Assembly (NCBI GenBank): GCA_033283175.1
Contig: JAWMQM010000001.1
Span: 372,001 to 436,000 of the forward strand
Reading direction: 5' to 3'
Origin: Pseudomaricurvus sp033283175
GTDB lineage: Bacteria > Pseudomonadota > Gammaproteobacteria > Pseudomonadales > Cellvibrionaceae
DNA length: 64,000 nucleotides
Shown: positions 14,671 through 22,293 of the stretch, piece by piece
Numbering within the stretch: the first letter of the stretch is position 1
Layout of the letters: each line of letters opens with the position of its first letter
The notes under the pieces: generated by a model
The model's database searches: none
What the model was told of the DNA's origin: nothing
The model's input: only the letters and a program-made list of their open reading frames with translations
Position numbers and translations under genes: made by a program

Positions 14671-17289
14671 TCAGTGACTCATGACAATCCGGTCACCCTC
14701 CAGCTTCGCATGAATGGTATCGCCCGGCGCAAACTTGCCGGCCAGTACATCCTGAGCCAGCGGGTTTTCGATGTATTGCTGTATTGCCCGCTTCAGGGGA
14801 CGCGCGCCATACACCGGATCGTAGCCCACTTCCGCCAGCTTGTTCATGGCCGACTCGTCCACCTCGAAGCCCAGCTCGCGCTCCGCCAGTCGCTTGCGCA
14901 GCAGGTCCAGCTGGATGGTAGCGATGCCGTGAATCTGGCTCTTGCCCAGCGGATGGAACACCACCACTTCATCGATACGGTTGATAAACTCGGGGCGGAA
15001 GTGTCCACCCACCACATCCATTACCGCCGACTTCATGGCTTCGTAACGCACTTCACTTTCACCACTGCCTTCGCTGGAGATTCCGTCAAAGGCCTTGTTG
15101 CGGGCGATCTCCTGAATGGCGTCGGAGCCGAGGTTGGAAGTCATCACCACCACGGTGTTGCGGAAATCCACTGTGCGACCCTGACCGTCGGTGAGGCGAC
15201 CGTCATCCAGCACCTGCAACAGGATGTTGAACACATCCGGGTGCGCTTTCTCTACCTCATCCAGCAGCAGCACGGAGTAAGGTTTGCGGCGCACCGCTTC
15301 GGTGAGGTAACCGCCCTCTTCATAACCAACATAACCAGGGGGGGCACCAATCAGGCGAGCCACCGAGTGCTTCTCCATAAACTCGGACATGTCGATACGC
15401 ACCATAGCCTCCTGGGTATCGAACAGGAACTCCGCCAGCGCCTTGCACAGCTCGGTTTTACCCACACCGGTAGGGCCGAGGAACAGGAAAGAGCCGTTGG
15501 GTCGGTTGGGATCCGACAGCCCCGCCCGCGAGCGGCGCACGGCGTTGGACACCGCCACCACCGCTTCGCCCTGGCCGATAACCCGCTGGTGCAGGAACTC
15601 TTCCATGCGCAGCAATTTCTCGCGCTCGCCTTCCAGCATCTTGCTCACCGGAATGCCGGTCCACTTGGAAACCACTTCGGCAATCTCCTCGTCGGTAACG
15701 CGGTTGCGCAGCAGTTTCATCTCAATATTTTCAGCCTGGCTGGCAGCTTCCAGCTGCTTTTCCAGCTCCGGAATAACACCGTACTGCAGCTCAGACATGC
15801 GCCCAAGGTCACCGGCGCGGCGCGCGGCTTCCAGATCCATCCGCGCCTGCTCCAGGTTGGCTTTAATACCGGCTGAACCGTGCAGCGCGGCCTTTTCCGC
15901 ACGCCATACCTCATCCAGGTCGGCAAAGGCACGCTCGGCCTTTTCAATCTCGCCGTTAAGAATCTCCAGCTGTTTGCGCGCCGAATCGGTGTCTTCTTTC
16001 TTCACCGCCTCGCGCTCAATCTTGAGCTGGATCAGGCGCCGCTCCAGACGGTCCATCTCCTCCGGCTTGGAGTCGATCTCCATACGGATACGGCTGGCGG
16101 CCTCGTCGATCAGGTCGATGGCCTTGTCCGGCAGCTGGCGGTCGGTGATATAGCGCTGAGACAACTTGGCCGCGGCAATAATCGCCGAGTCGGTAATGTC
16201 GACACCGTGGTGGACTTCGTAGCGCTCTTTCAGGCCGCGCAGGATGGCAATGGTGTCCTCTTCGCTGGGCTCGTCAACCAGTACCTTCTGGAAGCGGCGC
16301 TCCAGGGCGGCGTCTTTCTCGATGTACTGACGGTATTCATCCAGCGTGGTGGCACCCACACAGTGCAGCTCACCACGGGCCAGCGCCGGCTTCAGCATAT
16401 TGCCGGCGTCCATGGCGCCCTCCGCCTTACCGGCGCCCACCATGGTGTGCAGCTCGTCGACGAAGAGGATGATGCGCCCCTCCTGCTTGGCCAATTCGTT
16501 GAGCACCGACTTCAGGCGCTCCTCGAACTCACCGCGGAACTTGGCGCCGGCCAGCAGTGAACCCAGGTCCAGCGATAACAGGCGCTTGTTTTTCAGGCCT
16601 TCCGGCACTTCACCATTCACAATACGCTGCGCCAGGCCTTCCACAATGGCGGTCTTACCCACGCCGGGCTCACCGATCAGCACAGGGTTGTTTTTGGTGC
16701 GACGCTGCAGCACCTGGATGGTACGGCGGATTTCGTCGTCGCGGCCGATGACCGGATCCAGCTTGCCCGCCTCAGCACGGGCGGTGAGATCGATGGTGTA
16801 TTTATCCAGCGCCTGGCGGTTGCCCTCAGCATCGGGGTTGTTGACCGCTTCGCCGCCTCGCACCTTGGTGATGGCCTCGTTGAGCTTGCCGGCCTCACCG
16901 CAGGATTTGAGAATCTTGCCCAGGGCGCTGGAACCGTCGTCCATGGCCGCCTGCAGCACACACTCGCTGGAGATGTAGGCATCGCCATTTTGCTGGGCCT
17001 TTTTATCCGCCAGGTTGAGCAGGCGTGCCAGCTCCTGGGACATGTTCACGTCGCCGGTGGGGCTCTGTACCCGTGCCAGGCCATCCAGCGCCTTGGCCAG
17101 ACCGTTGCGCAGCGCGGTGATGTCAAAGCCCGCCTGCACCAGCAACGGACGCACAGCACCACCCTGCTGGTCCAGCAGGGCCTGCAGCAGGTGCACAGGT
17201 TCAATCTGGTTATGATCGCGGCCTACGGCCAGGGATTGGGCGTCGGAAAGCGCCAGTTGCAGCTGATTGGTCAAACGGTCGATGCGCAT
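14671..17289 (-). CDS. clpB: ATP-dependent protein disaggregase ClpB
   Basis: An 872-residue Hsp100 chaperone that extracts proteins from aggregates together with DnaK. N-domain 1-145. AAA-1 has Walker A GEPGVGKTA and Walker B ILFVDELHT. The middle coiled-coil domain spans about 405-530. AAA-2 has GPTGVGKTELCKALA, LLLDEVEKAHPDV, the pore loop GAPPGYVGYEEGG and the C-terminal oligomerisation region. Start ATG 17289 (MRIDRLTNQLQLALSDAQ) has GGGAG upstream; an in-frame GTG four codons earlier is less like the family. A sigma-32-like promoter lies upstream. Gene order rluD-pgeF-clpB is conserved in gammaproteobacteria, but a terminator before clpB suggests separate heat-shock transcription. Confidence 0.97.
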   Translation of the reverse strand: MRIDRLTNQLQLALSDAQSLAVGRDHNQIEPVHLLQALLDQQGGAVRPLLVQAGFDITALRNGLAKALDGLARVQSPTGDVNMSQELARLLNLADKKAQQNGDAYISSECVLQAAMDDGSSALGKILKSCGEAGKLNEAITKVRGGEAVNNPDAEGNRQALDKYTIDLTARAEAGKLDPVIGRDDEIRRTIQVLQRRTKNNPVLIGEPGVGKTAIVEGLAQRIVNGEVPEGLKNKRLLSLDLGSLLAGAKFRGEFEERLKSVLNELAKQEGRIILFVDELHTMVGAGKAEGAMDAGNMLKPALARGELHCVGATTLDEYRQYIEKDAALERRFQKVLVDEPSEEDTIAILRGLKERYEVHHGVDITDSAIIAAAKLSQRYITDRQLPDKAIDLIDEAASRIRMEIDSKPEEMDRLERRLIQLKIEREAVKKEDTDSARKQLEILNGEIEKAERAFADLDEVWRAEKAALHGSAGIKANLEQARMDLEAARRAGDLGRMSELQYGVIPELEKQLEAASQAENIEMKLLRNRVTDEEIAEVVSKWTGIPVSKMLEGEREKLLRMEEFLHQRVIGQGEAVVAVSNAVRRSRAGLSDPNRPNGSFLFLGPTGVGKTELCKALAEFLFDTQEAMVRIDMSEFMEKHSVARLIGAPPGYVGYEEGGYLTEAVRRKPYSVLLLDEVEKAHPDVFNILLQVLDDGRLTDGQGRTVDFRNTVVVMTSNLGSDAIQEIARNKAFDGISSEGSGESEVRYEAMKSAVMDVVGGHFRPEFINRIDEVVVFHPLGKSQIHGIATIQLDLLRKRLAERELGFEVDESAMNKLAEVGYDPVYGARPLKRAIQQYIENPLAQDVLAGKFAPGDTIHAKLEGDRIVMSH

Positions 17290-17346
17290 GAGGTCTCCCA
17301 CCTGATAAACGTCGTTTCCGGTCCATAAACCGGGATTACACGCTAG

Positions 17347-17372
17347 ATGGGGTCAGCATGGCAGAAATCAAC
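17347..17372 (-). promoter_or_regulatory. Sigma-32-like heat-shock promoter of clpB
   Basis: On the minus strand GTTGAT (17372-17367), a 14-base spacer and CCCCATCTAG (-10 CCCCAT at 17352-17347). The E. coli dnaK P1 promoter is CTTGAT-14-CCCCATTTAG. Predicted start would give a leader of about 50 bases to the clpB ATG. Confidence 0.7.
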
Positions 17373-17427
17373 CATCAAGTGCGCAATTCGTGCGCCATTT
17401 TTGCCAGTTGGTTGATATACAGCAAAA

Positions 17428-17446
17428 GCGGGCCATTAGCGCCCGC
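17428..17446 (-). terminator. Intrinsic terminator after pgeF
   Basis: Stem GCGGGC/GCCCGC with a seven-base loop followed on the minus strand by TTTTGC, nine bases after the pgeF stop. Confidence 0.7.
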
Positions 17447-17455
17447 CAAACCGCG

Positions 17456-18214
17456 TCAGACGAGCCAGATCAGGCTGGCCATGCGGCCGGTATCCCCATC
17501 CCGACGATAAGAATAGAAGAGATCGCTCTCAGCGAAAGTGCAGTGGCTACCGCCATACACCTGTGTCACCCCCAGCTCGGCCAGCTCGGCGCGAGCCAGC
17601 GCGTAAAGGTCGGCGTGAAACTTCATGGGGTGCAGTGCACTGGGGCGGATGGCCGCCGAGATCGACTCGCAGTGGGCCGCACTGATGGCGCTTTCGTAAA
17701 AGCCCTCCAGCACGTCGATACCCACTTCGAAATGGGTCTGGCTGATGGCCGGGGCCAGATAAACCAGGCATTGCCCGGGGTCGGCAAAGGTGGCGATGGT
17801 TTCGCGGATGATGCCATCGGCGAGGCTGCGCCAGCCAGCGTGAATCGCCGCCACCTGGGTACCCTGCTGATCGCACACCAGCAACGGCAGGCAGTCGGCG
17901 GTCAGGACGCTGCACACCACCCCGGACTCACGACTGTAGCAGGCATCGGCCGTGCGCACCTGGCCGTCGGTTTCGGCCTCCACCACGCGGATTCCGTGCA
18001 CCTGGTTGAGCCACTGGGGCTCGGCGGGGAGCTGCAGCTGTTGTTGCAACTGCGCGCGGTTGGCCTGCACATCCTCTCCCAGGTCACCAACATGGGCCGC
18101 CAGGTTATTGCTGTCATAGGGGGCCTTGCTGCAGCCGCCACGGCGGGTGGAAATGGCAGCATGCACCGTGGGAGGCGCCGGCCAGTCGGGAATAAGGCAG
18201 TCTTCCATGGTCAT
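17456..18214 (-). CDS. pgeF: Peptidoglycan editing factor PgeF (YfiH, laccase-domain family)
   Basis: A 252-residue cytoplasmic protein of the COG1496 family. Conserved metal-site segments are visible: STRRGGCS, NQVHG, TADCLPLLVCD, AIHAGWRSLADG and SHCTFAES. The family was called polyphenol oxidase; E. coli YfiH/PgeF removes wrongly incorporated L-serine from UDP-MurNAc during peptidoglycan synthesis, and other homologues act on purine nucleosides. I chose ATG 18214, eight bases after GAGGAG; the upstream GTG overlaps that ribosome site. It follows rluD by 49 bases and is probably co-transcribed with it. Confidence 0.92.
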   Translation of the reverse strand: MTMEDCLIPDWPAPPTVHAAISTRRGGCSKAPYDSNNLAAHVGDLGEDVQANRAQLQQQLQLPAEPQWLNQVHGIRVVEAETDGQVRTADACYSRESGVVCSVLTADCLPLLVCDQQGTQVAAIHAGWRSLADGIIRETIATFADPGQCLVYLAPAISQTHFEVGIDVLEGFYESAISAAHCESISAAIRPSALHPMKFHADLYALARAELAELGVTQVYGGSHCTFAESDLFYSYRRDGDTGRMASLIWLV

Positions 18215-18263
18215 AAAATGCACTCCTCGCCTGCCCTGCGTTTATGCCGCAGGGCCAAATCCG

Positions 18264-19238
18264 TTAATTCCAGCGTTCCGCCTGCTCTTTGGCATCGGCT
18301 TTCAGCAGCGCCAGCAGCTGTAACATATCCGCCGGCAGCGGCACCTGCCACTCCATATAGTCACCGGTTGCGGGGTGAATCAGGCCCAACTGGGCCGCAT
18401 GCAGCGCCTGGCGACCAAACCCACGCAGGAACCCCAGCAGCTCCGGGGTCGCCCCTTTTGGCACCTTCATGCGCCCGGCGTAGGTGGAATCCCCCACCAG
18501 CGGATAACCGATGTGAGCCATATGCACGCGGATCTGGTGGGTACGACCGGTCTCCAGCTTCAGTCGTATATGGCTGTGATTGGCAAAGCGCTTCAGCAAA
18601 CGGTAGTGGGTGATGGCCTCTTTACCACCGAAATTGACCACGGCCATCTTCTGGCGCTGGCGTGGGTGGCGCCCCATGGGCTCATCCACAGTGCCACCGC
18701 CGGTCATCACCCCCACCACCACGGCTTCGTATTCCCGACTGACACTGCGCTCCTGCAGCTGCGCCACCAGGTCGGCGTGGGCTTCCAGGGTCTTGGCCAC
18801 CACCATCAGGCCGGTGGTGTCCTTATCCAGGCGGTGCACAATGCCGGCCCGCGGCACGTGAATCAGCTCCGGGCAGTGGTGCAACAGCCCATTGAGCAGG
18901 GTGCCGCTGCGATTGCCCGCCGCCGGGTGCACCACCAAGCCTTTGGGCTTGTTGATCACCAGGATCTGCTCGTCCTCGTAGATGATATCAAGGGCTATAG
19001 GCTCGGCCTGCCAGTCCCCCTGCTCTTCGTACTCCGCGTCCAGCTGGAGCTGCTCGCTGCCGAGAACTTTGTCCTTGGGTTTGCCCACACGGCCATCGAT
19101 GGTGATGGCGCCGGATTTGATCCAGCTCTGGATACGGGAGCGGGAGAAACCGGGGAACAATTCAGCGGCGGCAAAATCCAATCTGCTGCCCATCATTTCA
19201 CGGGGAACAATTGCGCTCTGCTGGATTCTGTCTGCCAT
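18264..19238 (-). CDS. rluD: 23S rRNA pseudouridine(1911/1915/1917) synthase RluD
   Basis: A 324-residue RluA-family pseudouridine synthase. An S4 RNA-binding domain at about 17-75 (SRLDFAAAELFPGFSRSRIQ) precedes the catalytic domain with HRLDKDTTGLMVVAK (catalytic Asp), RPHQRQ-like substrate segments and TGRTHQIRVHMAHIGYP. RluD modifies helix 69 of 23S rRNA and supports ribosome assembly. It starts at ATG 19238 inside a 17-base tandem repeat zone and is divergent from bamD, the standard arrangement in gammaproteobacteria. Confidence 0.96.
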   Translation of the reverse strand: MADRIQQSAIVPREMMGSRLDFAAAELFPGFSRSRIQSWIKSGAITIDGRVGKPKDKVLGSEQLQLDAEYEEQGDWQAEPIALDIIYEDEQILVINKPKGLVVHPAAGNRSGTLLNGLLHHCPELIHVPRAGIVHRLDKDTTGLMVVAKTLEAHADLVAQLQERSVSREYEAVVVGVMTGGGTVDEPMGRHPRQRQKMAVVNFGGKEAITHYRLLKRFANHSHIRLKLETGRTHQIRVHMAHIGYPLVGDSTYAGRMKVPKGATPELLGFLRGFGRQALHAAQLGLIHPATGDYMEWQVPLPADMLQLLALLKADAKEQAERWN

Positions 19239-19289
19239 GGTGGATTACCTGAAATGGTGGATTCCCTGAAATTGAGGGATACCTGAAAT
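19239..19289. repeat. Three tandem 17-base repeats upstream of rluD
   Basis: GGTGGATTACCTGAAAT, GGTGGATTCCCTGAAAT and TGAGGGATACCTGAAAT follow one another without gaps from the base next to the rluD start codon. In minus orientation the unit reads ATTTCAGGTAATCCACC, so the rluD leader contains an AGG near the start. Confidence 0.8.
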
Positions 19290-19427
19290 AAGAGAAATCA
19301 TGCTCGCTTTGGTCTGGCCGTGCTCTGTGTTTAAATACGCCCTTCCCAGCGAGCTGGGTAGTTTAATCAAGCGGCCGGCAATAATCATGTACAAAAGCCC
19401 TCCGCCACGACGAAGTAGAGCGAAATT

Positions 19428-20345
19428 ATGCGCGCCCGAGTTGCCATCCTGCTGTTAAGCGCCCTGTTCCTGGTCGCCTGTTCCTCAAATGACGAGAAAG
19501 GCCCCAAGTACGCCACCGAAAAAGAGTTCTATGACGCCGCCCAGCGTCAGCTGAAAAGCAGCCAGTGGGATCTGGCCATTGAGAACCTGCAGGCCCTGGA
19601 GGCCAACTATCCCTTTGGCACCTACGCCGAGCAGGCCCAGCTGGAGCTGATCTACGCCTACTACCGCAATTTTGAGCCGGAAGCGGCCTCGGCGGCGGCG
19701 GATCGCTTTATCCGCCTGCACCCCCAGCACCGCAATGTGGACTACGCCTATTATATGAAGGGACTGGCTTCGTTTACGGAAGGCAACGGCATGTTTGAAC
19801 GTTTCCTGCCCACCGACCTGACCCAGCGTGATCCGGGGGCCGCGCGCCAGTCCTTCGCCCACTTCTCCCAGCTGCTGGCCCGTTTTCCCAACAGCCAGTA
19901 CGCCCCGGATGCCCGCAAGCGCATGATCTACCTGCGCAACCTGCTGGCCCGCTACGAGATCCACGCCGCCAACTACTACATGAAGCGCGGCGCCTTTATC
20001 GCCGCCGCCAACCGCGGCCGCTACGTGGTGGAGAACTTCCAGCAAACCCCGGCGGTACCGGATGCTCTGGCGGTCATGGTGCAGTGCTACCACGTGCTGG
20101 GACTGGATGACCTGGGACAGCAGGCACTGGCCACGCTGAAGCTCAACTACCCGGAGCACCCGGCCCTGGTGGATGGCGAGTTCAACTATCAGCACACCAA
20201 CCGCCTCGGTGACCGCTCCTGGGTCAGCTACCTCACCTTCGGCCTGTTCGACAAAAAAGACCCACCCGGATTCGACAGCCGCGCCATCTACAACCCGGAA
20301 TACCGTGACGAGGACTTTGACGATGAGGCTGCCAATCCGGCCTGA
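19428..20345 (+). CDS. bamD: Outer membrane assembly lipoprotein BamD
   Basis: A 305-residue lipoprotein of the BAM complex. The signal peptide ends in the lipobox LVAC (Cys18). TPR-like helices follow (YDAAQRQLKSSQWDLAIENL, NYPFGTYAEQAQLEL, RFPNSQYAPDARKRM) over about residues 33-235, and the C-terminus is acidic (DEDFDDEAANPA). It holds BamC/BamE and recognises substrate C-terminal signals. The gene is divergent from rluD and ends at a strong bidirectional terminator. Confidence 0.95.
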   Translation: MRARVAILLLSALFLVACSSNDEKGPKYATEKEFYDAAQRQLKSSQWDLAIENLQALEANYPFGTYAEQAQLELIYAYYRNFEPEAASAAADRFIRLHPQHRNVDYAYYMKGLASFTEGNGMFERFLPTDLTQRDPGAARQSFAHFSQLLARFPNSQYAPDARKRMIYLRNLLARYEIHAANYYMKRGAFIAAANRGRYVVENFQQTPAVPDALAVMVQCYHVLGLDDLGQQALATLKLNYPEHPALVDGEFNYQHTNRLGDRSWVSYLTFGLFDKKDPPGFDSRAIYNPEYRDEDFDDEAANPA

Positions 20346-20370
20346 TCGCTAAACAACTCGTCCCAACAAA

Positions 20371-20403
20371 AAAGCCCTGTGGTTTGCGCCACAGGGCTTT
20401 TTT
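20371..20403. terminator. Bidirectional intrinsic terminator after bamD
   Basis: Stem GCCCTGTGG/CCACAGGGC (20374-20382/20389-20397) flanked by A-runs on the left and TTTTTT on the right. It terminates bamD on the plus strand and could end leftward transcripts. Confidence 0.9.
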
Positions 20404-20482
20404 GTTAGGAACTAGGGGACCAGGAAACAGGAAAAGCAAAACATCAGAGATTATCATTTCCTAGCTCCTGGCATGTAGCGCC

Positions 20483-20551
20483 AGCGTCCTGTAGCGAAGC
20501 GTCCTGGATCCTGAAAGCGCAGCGTCCTAAATCCTCGAAGCCCAGCGTCCT
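20483..20551. repeat. Short degenerate repeats between bamD and nadE
   Basis: AGCGTCCT occurs at 20483, 20498, 20521 and 20544 (spacings 15, 23 and 23). The last three copies are followed by GGATCCT, AAATCCT and AGATCCT, giving a 23-base unit. A related run of CTAGG/TAGGA words precedes it (about 20404-20420). Together they fill the gap to the nadE stop. Confidence 0.75.
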
Positions 20552-20568
20552 AGATCCTATCCCCTGCC

Positions 20569-22197
20569 CTATTCCCCCAACTTCCACCCATTGGTAATGG
20601 GATAGCGGCGGTCGCGGCCAAAGCCACGCTGGGTAATGCGCGGCCCCACCGGGGCCTGGCGGCGCTTGTACTCGTTCAGGTCCACCAGCCGCAGGACCCG
20701 GTTGACGATCTCCGGCTCAAAGCCCTCCTCAATAATGGCGGCCGCACTGTAGTCACGCTCCACATAGAGTTCCAGAATCCGGTCCAGCACCTCATAGGGG
20801 GGCAGGCTGTCCTCATCCTTCTGGTCCGGTGCCAGCTCCGCCGACGGCGGCCGCTCGATAACGCTCACCGGGATCACCTCTCCCAGGGTATTGCGGTAGC
20901 GGGAGAGCTCAAACACCATCACCTTGGGCACATCCTTGAGTACATCGAAGCCACCGGCCATGTCGCCATAGAGGGTGGAATAGCCAACCGCCATCTCACT
21001 CTTGTTGCCAGTGGTCAGCACCAGATAGCCCTTCTTGTTGGAGAGCGCCATCAACAGGGTACCGCGACAGCGAGCCTGCAGGTTCTCTTCGGTGGTATCG
21101 CGGCTGGTGCCGGCGAACTCATCGGCCAGGGCCGCCATATAAGCCTCGAACATGGGCTCGATGGAGATGGACTGGTAACGCACACCCAGACGTGTGGCTT
21201 CATCGGCGGCGTAGTTCTTGCTCAGGTCAGAGGTGTAGCGGAACGGCATCATCACCGCTTCCACCCTATCCTTGCCCAGCGCATCCACGGCGATCGCCAG
21301 CGTCAGGGCCGAATCGATGCCACCGGAGAGCCCGAGCACCACACCCTTGAAACGGTTCTTGTTGACGTAATCCCGCACCCCCAATACCAGCGCCTGGTAG
21401 ACACTGGCCAGGGTGTCCGACTCGGGAGCTATGTTGGTCTGCTGAATCTTGCAGTGGCCGTTGGTCACCTCCAGCTCTACCGCCAGCAATGCCTCTTCAA
21501 AAGCCGCTGCCTGTACCCGTAGTTCACCGTCACCGTCCACCACCATGGAGGCGCCGTCGAACACCAGTTCGTCCTGTCCGCCCACCTGATTCACATAGAC
21601 GATGGGCATCTGCCCCTCTCGTGCGCGATCGTGCAGCAGTGTGCGGCGTTCATCTACCTTGCCGATGTGGAACGGTGAGGCATTGAGGTTAAGCATAATC
21701 TGGGCGCCGGCCTCTTTGGCCTGCAGCATAGGCTCCATCTGCCAGATGTCCTCACACACAGAGATGGCGGCCTTGATACCCCGCAGGCGCACCACACAGG
21801 GGCTGTCACCGGGGACGAAGTAGCGCTTTTCATCAAACACGCGGTAGTTGGGCAGGTGCTGTTTGGCGTACTCGGCAGTGATTTCACCACCGTCAATCAC
21901 ACCCGCCATATTAAAGACGCGGCCAGCCACTACCCGTGGATAACCCAGTACCACGGCGGCCTGCAACGACGCCTCACAGATGGTCTGCAGGGCGCGGTTG
22001 ATACGCAACTCCAGACTGGCACGCAGCAACAGGTCTTCCGGTGGATAGCCGGTCAGGGTCAACTCCGGAAACACCACCACATCCGCACCGTGCTCGGACT
22101 GTGCCTGGCGCACGGTATCCAGCACCAGCTCGGTGTTGCCCTGGATATCCCCCACCAGAGGGTTTACCTGGGCCAGGACTATCTTTAGGGTTGGCAT
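20569..22197 (-). CDS. nadE: Glutamine-dependent NAD+ synthetase
   Basis: A 542-residue two-domain enzyme. The N-terminal nitrilase-fold glutaminase has its catalytic triad at Glu45 (FPELTLTGYPPEDL), Lys112 (KQHLPNY) and Cys148 (SVCEDIW). The C-terminal NAD synthetase domain shows GLSGGIDSALTLAIA (PP-loop), SNKKGYLVLTTGNKSEMAVG and YSTLYGDMAGGF. It amidates nicotinic acid adenine dinucleotide using glutamine-derived ammonia. ATG 22197 has GGAG eight bases upstream. It is divergent from pilS; this position between bamD and pilS differs from Pseudomonas, where the two are adjacent. Confidence 0.96.
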   Translation of the reverse strand: MPTLKIVLAQVNPLVGDIQGNTELVLDTVRQAQSEHGADVVVFPELTLTGYPPEDLLLRASLELRINRALQTICEASLQAAVVLGYPRVVAGRVFNMAGVIDGGEITAEYAKQHLPNYRVFDEKRYFVPGDSPCVVRLRGIKAAISVCEDIWQMEPMLQAKEAGAQIMLNLNASPFHIGKVDERRTLLHDRAREGQMPIVYVNQVGGQDELVFDGASMVVDGDGELRVQAAAFEEALLAVELEVTNGHCKIQQTNIAPESDTLASVYQALVLGVRDYVNKNRFKGVVLGLSGGIDSALTLAIAVDALGKDRVEAVMMPFRYTSDLSKNYAADEATRLGVRYQSISIEPMFEAYMAALADEFAGTSRDTTEENLQARCRGTLLMALSNKKGYLVLTTGNKSEMAVGYSTLYGDMAGGFDVLKDVPKVMVFELSRYRNTLGEVIPVSVIERPPSAELAPDQKDEDSLPPYEVLDRILELYVERDYSAAAIIEEGFEPEIVNRVLRLVDLNEYKRRQAPVGPRITQRGFGRDRRYPITNGWKLGE

Positions 22198-22293
22198 ATT
22201 TTTTACTCCGGTTAGATACTGACTCCGGCTCCGGCAATGGCAACGTCGGAGCGGGCGCTATTTTCGGCCAAACGCAAGGATTAAGCAAAACCC

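Noticed and set aside
13985..14684. Long open frames on both strands (about 200 codons each) across 13985-14684
   Set aside because: They run through the 153-base array; the unit length is a multiple of three, so a stop-free frame is automatically repeated. No family or ribosome site.
17367..17379. CTTGAT upstream of the clpB CCCCAT box as the -35 element
   Set aside because: It is 21 bases from the -10; the GTTGAT seven bases closer gives the proper 14-base spacing.
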